This document shows positions 1 through 6,902 of a stretch of DNA of 8,270 bases, piece by piece; position 1 is the first letter of the stretch, and each line of letters begins with the position of its first letter. A model generated the notes under the pieces. The model saw nothing but the letters and a program-made list of their open reading frames with translations. It was not told where the DNA came from and did no database searches. The position numbers and the translations under genes were made by a program. The stretch spans positions 1 through 8,270 of the forward strand of contig JAALLB010000065.1 in the NCBI GenBank assembly GCA_011087745.1, given 5' to 3'. The stretch is from Hyphomicrobiales bacterium (GTDB taxonomy: Bacteria; Pseudomonadota; Alphaproteobacteria; Rhizobiales; Rhizobiaceae).

Positions 1-64
1 AGCGTTCAAAACCTAAACTCACCAACGCATTCAGATCAAGAGTCTAGTACTGTGTCATATCACA

Positions 65-84
65 CCAAAACATTCGGGTTTTGG
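65..84. repeat. Short inverted repeat CCAAAA/TTTTGG upstream of the deacetylase gene
   Basis: Arms CCAAAA (65-70) and TTTTGG (79-84) are perfectly complementary around an 8-base spacer. There is no T-tract after either arm, so a factor-independent terminator is not supported. It could be a weak operator or chance. A TATAAA hexamer at 96-101 lies just downstream and could be a -10 box, but no good -35 hexamer sits at the right distance (73-78 reads TTCGGG), so I do not call a promoter. Confidence 0.25.
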
Positions 85-112
85 AGTAGGATGGGTATAA
101 AAGTGAGATTCT

Positions 113-132
113 GTCTCCAGTATTCTGGAGAT
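113..132 (+). promoter_or_regulatory. Hairpin containing the ribosome binding site of the deacetylase gene
   Basis: CTCCAG (115-120) and CTGGAG (125-130) form a perfect 6-bp stem around the loop TATT. The stem extends by a U-A pair (114/131) and a possible G-U pair (113/132). The 3' arm contains GGAG (127-130), six bases before the ATG at 137, which is the only good Shine-Dalgarno sequence for this gene. In RNA the site would therefore be base-paired and translation might be limited until the stem opens. The pairing is seen directly; a regulatory role is inferred. Confidence 0.45.
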
Positions 133-136
133 TGTA

Positions 137-1251
137 ATGCGTAAATCCATTTTGGCCTTGATCAAGGTATGTTCTGTAATTGCTTTGGCCGGTGTCGGCT
201 CGACATCGTCGCCTATGGTTCAAAAGGCTAAGGCAGCTTCATGCAAAGGTTGGCAGGGTATTGGTGTTCATCGCACGGTCAATCTCAATACAAAGGGTGG
301 AAAACGATACGGTAAGTCTCATGGTGGAGCAAAGGACTTTTTGAGACAAAAAGAGGTTGTCCTTACATTCGACGATGGCCCGGTTCCCAACATTACCCCG
401 AAAATCCTGCATGAATTGGATCGCCATTGTGCAAAGGCTACGTTTTTTATGGTGGCAACCATGGCAAAGAACTATCCAACCATTGCCAAAAAGATAGCTC
501 GCAAAGGCCATTCAATTAGCATCCACAGCTACAATCATAAAAACTTGGGACACATCAGCGGTAAAAAAGCCATCCAGGATGTAAATCGCAGCATTGCTAC
601 CATCGAAAAAGCTGTCGGGCGGGATGTCGCTCCATTTTTCAGGTTCCCTACTTGTCTGAAAACAAATCTGTCAACAAACATCTTAATCACCTGGACTATG
701 GTGTATTCGCAATTGATGTTGATAGCCTTGATTACAAGTTTTCCAAACCAACATCGATGGTCAACAGAGTGATGAGCGAATTGAAACGCAAGGGCAATGG
801 CATCATTCTAATGCACGACATTCAAAAGGTGACAGCCAAAGGGCTTGGTCAGCTATTGGATCGCCTGGATGAAGAAGGTTATAAAATCGTACACATCAAG
901 GGTCGTGGTGGAAAAGACCCTCAAGAACCAATTCTTGTCTCTTCTGCAGCTGACAAAAAAGCCAAGTCAAAACCAATTGTTGTGGCTGCAAGTACAACTG
1001 CAAAAACCACTGCAAGCTGGACAATCCGAACATCGCTTGATGTGAGCGATCACAAGAGTCCAATCAGGGCCAAAGTGAAGAAACGCATTTTCATTGGCAG
1101 TTCAAAGCCAGCAAAGAAGTCCAAAACCCAAAAAGTTGCTTCCTTAACAGCGCAAGACGCATTTGAACGAAACAAGAAAAAAGCATTGAAGCAGTTTACC
1201 AAGAATAAGCAGGCATTCAGAGCAGCCATAAAAATGCGGATCATTAACTGA
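137..1251 (+). pseudogene. Secreted NodB-family polysaccharide deacetylase, interrupted by a -1 frameshift
   Basis: The family removes acetyl groups from N- or O-acetylated polysaccharides (chitin oligomers, peptidoglycan, exopolysaccharide) at a metal centre. The first part starts at ATG 137 with a signal-peptide-like N-terminus (basic MRK, hydrophobic stretch about 5-20, possible cleavage after AKA near residue 33). Motif 1 TFDDGP is at residues 77-82 and motif 2 HSYNH at 130-134. At RFP (169-171) the frame is lost: the open frame from 137 runs on to a stop at 770-772 with unrelated sequence, whereas the rest of the domain continues in the frame of 652. There motif 4 IDVDSLDY and motif 5 ILMHDI are intact. 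One extra base within CCC (646-648) would restore FRFPYLSEN and a protein of about 371 residues. A Lys-rich tail of about 100 residues follows the domain. The substrate is unknown. The gene may be a recent pseudogene or a sequencing error in a C run; motif conservation on both sides favours a very recent or artefactual lesion. Confidence 0.82.
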
Positions 1252-2473
1252 TCAGGACAACTTCACAGCCATCACCAGCTTTTGCAACTTCTGCCTTTAC
1301 AGCTCGGTAAACCAGGCAATCAGCTCGAACAAGGTTGGCCAACATGGATGAATCCTGCTTGGAAAACGGGGATGCAATTCTTTTGCCATCTGCAGAGATT
1401 TCAAGTCGGGCACGCATATATTCAGCACGTTCATCGTTTTGCGGTAAGTCGCAGCCAAGCACGGCTGGTACGAGGTTCATTGCGGAAGCATCTCTACCAG
1501 AGAGTAAGTGTATCAGTGGCTTTACAAAAACATTGAAAGCAACAAGTGAAGAAACCGGATTGCCGGCAAGACCCGTTAAGTAAACTGTTCTACCTTCATG
1601 TTGAATTTTTCCAAACAAAAACGGTTTGCCGGGCCGCATAGCAATTTTTGCAATTTTAAAACCAAAACCCAGCTCTTGGGCAACAGGTAGCACCAAATCA
1701 TGATCGCCAACAGAAGCACCGCCAGTTGTTACGATGATATTTGCACCCTGATTTATCGCTTCTTCCAGTTTTGAACGCAGGGCAGATTTCGTATCGCCTG
1801 CAATTCCCAGATCCATAACAGCCGCACCACAATTTTCAATACTGGCGGCAATTCCAAATGTATTTGAAGCTATGATCTGTCCTGGTTGAGTTGCTTCACC
1901 TGGCATAACCAGTTCATCACCTGTCGAGATCAAGGCTACCTTGGCTTGTTGGTAAACAGGGAGTTCAGCATGGTTCATCGAAGCTGCAAGGGACAGTCGA
2001 TAAGGTGTTAGAACATCACCTGCTTCAAGCAGCGTTTCACCTTCTGCAAAGTCCAGGCCCGCATTTCGAATAAATTTTCCCGGTGGATTGCCACTTAGAA
2101 CTTCTACCTCACCATCAACTGCATTGGTGTTTTCCTGAATGATTATGGTGTCGGCGCCTTCTGGAACAACTGCACCTGTAAAGATACGTACTGCTTCACT
2201 TTGGCTCATCGGATTATCAAAAGGCGTTCCGGCTTTGGACTCGCCAATAACAGTCAACTTTGCAGGCAGCGTTTGAACATCTGATTGCAAAACTGCATAG
2301 CCATCCATTGCAGATGCATCAAACGGAGGCTGAGTTCTAAGTGAAACAAGATTTTGGGATAACGTTCTGTTTGCAGCTTGTTTAAGCGGAAGCATTTCTT
2401 CACCGATAGACGAAGCACCATCAAGTACAATACCAATTGCATCTTCAGCTGGGATGAGGTCTTTTAAAGACAT
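1244..2473 (-). CDS. moeA: Molybdopterin molybdenumtransferase MoeA
   Basis: MoeA inserts molybdate into adenylylated molybdopterin, releasing AMP and giving the molybdenum cofactor; it acts in the cytoplasm after a MogA-type adenylyltransferase. The 409 residues match the usual family length. The N-terminal hallmark PPFDASAMDGYA lies at residues 49-60. The central molybdopterin-binding domain shows STGDEL (183-188), TTGGASVGDHD (249-259), RPGKP (280-284) and GLAGNPVSS (301-309). The C-terminal beta-barrel domain begins around 335. The ATG at 2473 directly follows the moaC stop (TAGATG), with a purine-rich GGCGGA just upstream, so translational coupling to moaC is likely. Its stop overlaps the 3' end of the convergent deacetylase gene by 8 bp, and no terminator is seen between them. 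All expected motifs are present and nothing is truncated. Confidence 0.96.
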   Translation of the reverse strand: MSLKDLIPAEDAIGIVLDGASSIGEEMLPLKQAANRTLSQNLVSLRTQPPFDASAMDGYAVLQSDVQTLPAKLTVIGESKAGTPFDNPMSQSEAVRIFTGAVVPEGADTIIIQENTNAVDGEVEVLSGNPPGKFIRNAGLDFAEGETLLEAGDVLTPYRLSLAASMNHAELPVYQQAKVALISTGDELVMPGEATQPGQIIASNTFGIAASIENCGAAVMDLGIAGDTKSALRSKLEEAINQGANIIVTTGGASVGDHDLVLPVAQELGFGFKIAKIAMRPGKPFLFGKIQHEGRTVYLTGLAGNPVSSLVAFNVFVKPLIHLLSGRDASAMNLVPAVLGCDLPQNDERAEYMRARLEISADGKRIASPFSKQDSSMLANLVRADCLVYRAVKAEVAKAGDGCEVVLIS

Positions 2474-2953
2474 CTATCCGCCACGTTTCCAATGACCAGA
2501 TTTGCCACCTTTTTTCTCGTTTAAGACAATTCCGGAAATTTCCATGCCGCGATCAACAGCCTTCACCATGTCGTAGATTGTCAAACAGGTTACAGAACAA
2601 GCTGTAAGCGCTTCCATCTCAACACCGGTTTGACCGGATACACCAGCCATGGCACTGACACGAAGTCCAGGAAAACTTTCATCCGGTTCAATTTCAACAG
2701 TAACTTTTGTTAAGCCAATTGGGTGGCAAAGCGGAATAAGATCGGACGTTTTTTTAGCAGCCATAATGCCAGCAATTCGGGCAGTTGCGAGAACATCGCC
2801 TTTTTTGGTATTGCCTTCCATAACCAGCTTTAGCGTTTCCGGCAGCATTTTTACATGACCAATGGCCGTAGCTTCGCGCGATGTCGATGCTTTTTCTCCC
2901 ACATCAACCATATGCGCTTCACCTGTTTTACCAATGTGGGTCAGTTCAGCCAT
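2474..2953 (-). CDS. moaC: Cyclic pyranopterin monophosphate synthase MoaC
   Basis: MoaC converts (8S)-3',8-cyclo-7,8-dihydroguanosine triphosphate, the product of MoaA, to cyclic pyranopterin monophosphate, completing the first stage of molybdenum cofactor synthesis. The 159-residue protein has the family length. Residues that correspond to the catalytic set of the E. coli enzyme are present at the same numbers: Lys51, His77 in PLCHP, Glu112 and Glu114 in TGVEME, Asp128 in YDM and Lys131 in KAVDRGM. The C-terminal Lys/Gly-rich tail (EKKGGKSGHWKRGG) is also typical. ATG 2953 abuts the trpC stop (TAAATG) and has AAAGG about eight bases upstream, inside trpC. No MoaA or MoaE gene is in the window, so the rest of the pathway must be encoded elsewhere. 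Confidence 0.97.
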   Translation of the reverse strand: MAELTHIGKTGEAHMVDVGEKASTSREATAIGHVKMLPETLKLVMEGNTKKGDVLATARIAGIMAAKKTSDLIPLCHPIGLTKVTVEIEPDESFPGLRVSAMAGVSGQTGVEMEALTACSVTCLTIYDMVKAVDRGMEISGIVLNEKKGGKSGHWKRGG

Positions 2954-3763
2954 TTACGCAACCTTTGCCGGATTTGCTAATAGATCACGCGTTGCCAGTG
3001 CCACATTCTCTTGCCGCATCAGGCTCTCGCCAATCAGGAAGGTTCTGATATTGGAAGCGGAAAGGCGCGTCAGGTCTGCTGGCGTAAAGATACCGCTCTC
3101 GCCAATTAAAAGCTTATCGTCCGGCACCAGTTTTGCCAGCCGTTCACTTGTCTCAAAAGACACTTCAAATGTTTTCAAGTTGCGGTTGTTAATCCCAAGC
3201 AGCGGCGACTTCATGCACTTCAAAGCACGCTCAAGCTCTTCTTCGTTATGAACTTCCACCAAAACATCCATGCCAAGTTCAAAAGCAGTGGCTTCAAGTG
3301 CAAGTGCTTCTTCATCGGTTACTGATGCCATGATTACCAAAATGCAATCACCACCCCATGCACGAGCTTCATAAACTTGGTAAGGCTCATAAAGGAAGTC
3401 CTTGCGGATAGCCGGTAGGGATACTGCATCCCGGGCATTTGTCAGAAACTCGGGCGCACCTTGAAAGCTTGGAGTATCTGTCAAAATCGAAAGACATGCT
3501 GCGCCACCTTGTTCATAAGCTTTTGCAAGTGCTGGCGGGTTAAAATCTTCTCGGATCAACCCTTTTGAAGGGCTGGCCTTCTTGATTTCAGCAATAAGAG
3601 CATAGTCACCCGCATCGAGTTTTGTTTGTAAGGCCTTGTGAAATCCCCGAGGTGCTGAGACATCAGCAATTTTCGCTTTTAAGTCATCAATCGAAACAGC
3701 AGATTTTGCTGCGAGAATTTCTTCGCGCTTATATAATTCTATCTTTTTTAAAATATCCGCCAT
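2954..3763 (-). CDS. trpC: Indole-3-glycerol phosphate synthase
   Basis: This enzyme closes the indole ring, turning 1-(2-carboxyphenylamino)-1-deoxyribulose 5-phosphate into indole-3-glycerol phosphate with loss of CO2 and water. The 269 residues form a single-domain TIM barrel, not the TrpC-TrpF fusion of enteric bacteria. Visible motifs in order are AEIKKASPSKG (58-68, with catalytic Glu59 and Lys61), RKDFL (120-124, Lys121), VEVH (169-172, Glu170), GINNRNL (190-196), GESGI (221-225) and the phosphate-binding LIGESLM (243-249). The ATG overlaps the trpD stop by one base (TAATG). AGGG lies about ten bases before the start, inside trpD. The next enzyme partners, TrpF and TrpBA, are not in the window. 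Confidence 0.97.
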   Translation of the reverse strand: MADILKKIELYKREEILAAKSAVSIDDLKAKIADVSAPRGFHKALQTKLDAGDYALIAEIKKASPSKGLIREDFNPPALAKAYEQGGAACLSILTDTPSFQGAPEFLTNARDAVSLPAIRKDFLYEPYQVYEARAWGGDCILVIMASVTDEEALALEATAFELGMDVLVEVHNEEELERALKCMKSPLLGINNRNLKTFEVSFETSERLAKLVPDDKLLIGESGIFTPADLTRLSASNIRTFLIGESLMRQENVALATRDLLANPAKVA

Positions 3764-4782
3764 TATGAGTTGCCCTGATTTGAAACGGCAATAAGCTTCT
3801 CAAGGGTAGTCATAGCTTTCCCTGTATCAATAGCATCTGTGGCAATTTTGGCAGCGTCTTGCAGATCGGCAGCCTTGTCAGCCACAACGAGAGAACAGGC
3901 AGTATTCATAATAACCATGTTGCGATAGGCAGATGGTTTTCCATCCAACACACCGCGCAGTGCTTTGGCATTTACAGCTGCATCCCCACCTGCAATATCG
4001 CTGTCTTTTGCAATATCAAAACCAAAGTCTGACGGACTGATTTCAAAAGTCTTCACTGAACCATTTGCAAGCTCTGCAACCTGGGTCGTGCCGGTTACAG
4101 TGACCTCATCATAGCCTTGGCCATGAACTACCCATATTTTTTCGGATCCAAGTTTCTGCGCTACCTTTGCAGCCGTCAAAACCCACTGGGGAGCAAATAC
4201 ACCGAGCAATTGGCGTTTGACACTTGCCGGATTGCACATAGGGCCCAGCAGATTAAAAATAGTACGAGTGGCAAGTTCAACGCGGGCAGGGCCAACGTAT
4301 AGCATCGCAGAATGGTGTGCAGGGGCAAACATAAAGCCAATGCCAGCTTCTTCAATACAATCGCTAATTTGTCCTGGTGAAAGCTCGATGTTAACGCCAA
4401 GCGCTGTTAGACAATCAGAAGCACCGGATTTGGAAGAAAGCGAGCGGTTGCCGTGTTTTGCAACCGGAATACCGCAACTGGCCGTAACTATCGCTGTACA
4501 AGTCGAAATATTGTAAGAACCCTTGGCATCACCGCCAGTACCCACAATATCAATTGCATTATCAGGCGCATCAACCGGAAGCATCACAGCATGCAAGGCA
4601 TCGATTGCACCTGCAAACTCGTCCTCTGTCTCACCGCGCACACGCATGGCCATCAAAACAGCGCCTATTTGCGCATCCGTGGCTTCACCAGACATGATGA
4701 TGTTGAAAGCAGCGCTGGTATCTTCGCGGCTTAGACTTTGACCATTGGCAAGCTGGTTAATTGCGTCCTTCAAATCTTGCAT
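3763..4782 (-). CDS. trpD: Anthranilate phosphoribosyltransferase
   Basis: TrpD joins anthranilate to phosphoribosyl pyrophosphate, the second committed step of tryptophan synthesis, acting just before the step that yields the TrpC substrate. With the ATG at 4782 it has 339 residues, the usual length for the stand-alone enzyme without a fused TrpG amidotransferase. Motifs are GTGGD (81-85) for phosphoribosyl pyrophosphate binding, AKHGNRSLSSKSG (108-120), GPARVELATRTIFNLLGP (164-181) and VVHGQGYDEVT (218-228), whose Asp225-Glu226 pair corresponds to the metal-binding DE. An in-frame TTG at 4794 would add four residues, but it sits inside the GGGGAG ribosome binding site, so I chose the ATG. 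It lies 49 bp after the ppiD-like gene on the same strand and overlaps trpC by one base. Confidence 0.96.
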   Translation of the reverse strand: MQDLKDAINQLANGQSLSREDTSAAFNIIMSGEATDAQIGAVLMAMRVRGETEDEFAGAIDALHAVMLPVDAPDNAIDIVGTGGDAKGSYNISTCTAIVTASCGIPVAKHGNRSLSSKSGASDCLTALGVNIELSPGQISDCIEEAGIGFMFAPAHHSAMLYVGPARVELATRTIFNLLGPMCNPASVKRQLLGVFAPQWVLTAAKVAQKLGSEKIWVVHGQGYDEVTVTGTTQVAELANGSVKTFEISPSDFGFDIAKDSDIAGGDAAVNAKALRGVLDGKPSAYRNMVIMNTACSLVVADKAADLQDAAKIATDAIDTGKAMTTLEKLIAVSNQGNS

Positions 4783-4786
4783 GTCA

Positions 4787-4792
4787 CTCCCC
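4787..4792 (-). promoter_or_regulatory. Ribosome binding site that fixes the trpD start
   Basis: On the minus strand GGGGAG (4792 down to 4787) precedes ATG 4782 by four bases. An in-frame TTG spans 4794-4792 and would use the first G of this site as its own third base, so it has no independent Shine-Dalgarno sequence. This supports the start at 4782. The 49-bp spacer between the ppiD-like gene and trpD contains no terminator-like hairpin with a T-tract, so read-through is plausible. Confidence 0.6.
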
Positions 4793-4831
4793 AAGGGTAC
4801 TTAAACAAATTTACCCAACATTTATTGGAAG

Positions 4832-6748
4832 TTACATGCCATGTCCACCACCATAGGTGTTAAACGCAGCTTCAATGCCGTCTGGACTGATGGTCACATC
4901 AAGACGCGACTGCATATCCTGTATGACCTGATTGAGAACATCATCAGCTGCTGCGGTGTTAAGTTGCTCGATAGCATCAGCCGGGATCGTTTTGTCGTCA
5001 GGCTCCTGAACCTCTGCAACGCGCAAGACAATAACATCACCGCCCGTCGTTTCAGCAACTTTGATATCACCATTTTTTGCATCAAAACCTTCGCTAATCG
5101 CTGCATTGCCAATTTTGGCCTCTTGTGCGTTCCGGGTAAGGGGAATGCTAGTCTCATACTTTACAGCCGAATCAATGGAATCTACGGGAAGAGTTTCAGC
5201 CAGAACAACGTTCATGTCATCACCCTTGCGAATGCGTTCGGCAACACCGTTTGCAATTTCCAAGACCTTTGCCTTGGTTTCCTGGGTAACCCAGGCATCG
5301 CGGACATCACTTTCAACTTCACTGAGTTCTTTTTGGCGGGTAGGGGTAATCTCTTCAACTTCGTACCAAAGGAACCCGTCATCACCAACAGGTAGCTCTC
5401 TTGTATCGTCACCAGGTTGAGTTTCAAAAGCTACTCGCAATAGCTGTTGCAAAACTGGAATATCAGTAATGGCATTGCCATTCTCATCGCGCCCTTGAGC
5501 ATCAATTTTTGTTACTGTTCGTGTTTTAAGGTTCAACGCCTTTGCAGTGTCTGTTAAATTGCTGCCCGCAGCGCGCTCATCTTCTACGGCATCAAATGTA
5601 TTGAAAACTTCATCTCCAGCACGTTGCAGAGCAAGTTCATTACGCAATTGATCTTTCACATCATTATAGGCTGTTGTGGTTTCTGCATTGATCTCGCTTA
5701 CCCGCACAATGACTGGGCCAAACACGCCGTCAATAATATCTGTAGGTTTGTTGAGTTCAGCATTAAATGCAGCTTCACTAACTTTGGTATCTGGCAATTC
5801 ACCATTCGTAACAACACCAAGGTCAATGTCCTTGATTGTTTTTCCAAGTTCTTTGACAACATCTTCAAAAGAAGCCCCATTCGCAAGCTTTTGTTTAACG
5901 CTATCTGCTTCTGCTTTATCTTTTAAAACCAGCTGTTCAACCCGTCGTATTTCTTGCGTACGAAGGCCGTTTTTCTGAGCTTCATAGGCTGCCCTGATTT
6001 CATCATCAGTGATTTCCATAGGCTTTACGATATCGGAAGCCTGCAGGTTCAATAACGTAAGCTTGCGGTATTCCGGAGCCATATAGTTTTCTTTATTTGC
6101 TTCATAAAACTCTTTGGTATTATCGCCCGTGGGAACGGGTTTTGCTTGTAATACTTCTGAGCCTATCGCCACAAAATCAAAAACACGCGTTTCGTTTCTA
6201 AACAAAGCAATCGCTTCTTCAAATACTTTTGGCATATCCAGGCTACCCGTAATGCCAGCTTGCAACTGATTACGAATGGCTTGGCGTTTGCGGTCATTTT
6301 CAAATTCTTCTTGTGTAATGCCGCGATTTCTAAGGGTGCGTTTTATGGCTTCAGGATCAACCTTGCCAGAAAAATCGCGCAAACCGGGATCGTTGGCAAT
6401 CGCCCTGGCCAATTCTTCTTTTGAGATTCCCAAACCAAGGTTTTTGGCATTTTCATCAAGAACTGCACCGGTGGTCACAAGCGATAAAACATTGTTGCGC
6501 AGTCCAAATATATCAGCTTCCTGTCTTGTAAGCCTTCTGCCGGCTTGTTGGGAAAGGGCATTTAACTGGCTATCATAAACCGCTCTGTATTCCTGAGTTG
6601 TAACACTGGTGCTGCCAACTTGAACGACATTGGTCGCACCCAACAATATGCTGCTTGAAACACCCCAAAGTGCAAAACTGCCTATGAGAAACGCAATTAG
6701 AATTTTGGCAGTCCAGCCTTGAGAAAATCCTCTAAGTAGATCGAGCAT
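4832..6748 (-). CDS. ppiD: PpiD-like membrane-anchored periplasmic chaperone (SurA N-terminal and parvulin-like domains)
   Basis: PpiD proteins are inner-membrane chaperones whose large periplasmic part helps proteins leaving the Sec translocon. The 638 residues fit the family. A short cytoplasmic N-terminus with LLRGFSQGWTAK is followed by one membrane segment at about residues 15-37, then a SurA_N-like region (about 40-190, containing LTRQEADIFGLRNNVLSLV). A parvulin-like domain (about 265-355) follows, recognisable by RRVEQLVL, the NGASFEDVVKELG helix, DLGVVTNGELPD and VFGPVIVRV. The HIL-type histidine of active parvulins is absent (VEQLVL), as in PpiD proteins with little or no isomerase activity, so a chaperone role is more likely than catalysis. 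A long C-terminal region (about 380-638) is typical of alphaproteobacterial members. A weak GGA precedes the ATG. It is the first gene of the minus-strand run and divergent from tpiA. The symbol rests on architecture; orthology to enteric PpiD is inferred. Confidence 0.85.
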   Translation of the reverse strand: MLDLLRGFSQGWTAKILIAFLIGSFALWGVSSSILLGATNVVQVGSTSVTTQEYRAVYDSQLNALSQQAGRRLTRQEADIFGLRNNVLSLVTTGAVLDENAKNLGLGISKEELARAIANDPGLRDFSGKVDPEAIKRTLRNRGITQEEFENDRKRQAIRNQLQAGITGSLDMPKVFEEAIALFRNETRVFDFVAIGSEVLQAKPVPTGDNTKEFYEANKENYMAPEYRKLTLLNLQASDIVKPMEITDDEIRAAYEAQKNGLRTQEIRRVEQLVLKDKAEADSVKQKLANGASFEDVVKELGKTIKDIDLGVVTNGELPDTKVSEAAFNAELNKPTDIIDGVFGPVIVRVSEINAETTTAYNDVKDQLRNELALQRAGDEVFNTFDAVEDERAAGSNLTDTAKALNLKTRTVTKIDAQGRDENGNAITDIPVLQQLLRVAFETQPGDDTRELPVGDDGFLWYEVEEITPTRQKELSEVESDVRDAWVTQETKAKVLEIANGVAERIRKGDDMNVVLAETLPVDSIDSAVKYETSIPLTRNAQEAKIGNAAISEGFDAKNGDIKVAETTGGDVIVLRVAEVQEPDDKTIPADAIEQLNTAAADDVLNQVIQDMQSRLDVTISPDGIEAAFNTYGGGHGM

Positions 6749-6763
6749 GTATTATCCGTTCAA

Positions 6764-6789
6764 ATCAAAAACATATTGTTGGTTTTGAT
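6764..6789. repeat. Inverted repeat ATCAAAA/TTTTGAT over the predicted ppiD promoter
   Basis: ATCAAAA (6764-6770) and TTTTGAT (6783-6789) are perfect complements separated by 12 bases. The right arm covers most of the proposed -10 box of the minus-strand promoter, and the left arm lies just past its expected transcription start. This placement suits a repressor operator better than an RNA hairpin, because one arm would not be transcribed. The repeat is seen directly; the function is inferred, and AT-rich 7-bp arms can arise by chance. Confidence 0.35.
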
Positions 6790-6815
6790 ATACCCATTCG
6801 CGCCACTCTACTCAA
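6787..6815 (-). promoter_or_regulatory. Candidate housekeeping sigma-factor promoter for the ppiD-trpDC-moaC-moeA run
   Basis: Read on the minus strand, TTGAGT (6815-6810) and TATATC (6792-6787) are separated by exactly 17 bases and each matches four of six consensus positions. Transcription would start near 6780, leaving a leader of about 30 bases before ATG 6748. This is the best -35/-10 pair I found in the divergent region. Confidence 0.45.
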
Positions 6816-6843
6816 GCTTATGTGCATGAATAGATGCTCACGA

Positions 6844-6871
6844 TTGCGTTTTTTTCATTAAAGTTTAGAAA
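6844..6871 (+). promoter_or_regulatory. Weak candidate promoter for tpiA
   Basis: TTGCGT (6844-6849) and TAGAAA (6866-6871) are 16 bases apart and match the consensus boxes at three and four positions. A run of T follows the first box. A promoter must lie between 6749 and 6902 for tpiA because the neighbouring gene is divergent, but this particular assignment is tentative. GAGAG at 6892-6896 is the likely ribosome binding site and partly overlaps the 8-bp palindrome TCAATTGA (6886-6893). Confidence 0.25.
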
Positions 6872-6902
6872 TGTCCCAAATCAAATCAATTGAGAGCAAA
6901 AA

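Noticed and set aside
51..64. CRP/FNR-like site TGTG-N6-CACA upstream of the deacetylase
   Set aside because: The arms are only 4 bp and the half-site spacing does not fit TGTGA-N6-TCACA or TTGAT-N4-ATCAA; too weak to call.
640..660. Programmed -1 ribosomal frameshifting as the explanation of the split deacetylase
   Set aside because: The T run at 635-639 is not a canonical X XXY YYZ slippery heptamer in the reading frame, and slipping there would change FFRFP to FFQVP and lose the conserved Arg. A missing base in the CCC run fits the family motif better.
652..1251. A separate gene starting at TTG 652
   Set aside because: The first residues continue the deacetylase domain directly, no ribosome binding site precedes the TTG, and the catalytic motifs 4 and 5 would be useless without the first half.
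4783..4794. TrpD start at the upstream TTG
   Set aside because: The TTG overlaps the GGGGAG ribosome binding site of the ATG at 4782, and the four extra residues add nothing typical of the family.
4841..5420. Plus-strand open frames opposite the ppiD-like, trpD, trpC and moeA genes
   Set aside because: They lie antisense to genes with complete family motifs, lack ribosome binding sites and show no domain signatures, so they are mirror frames of real coding sequence.
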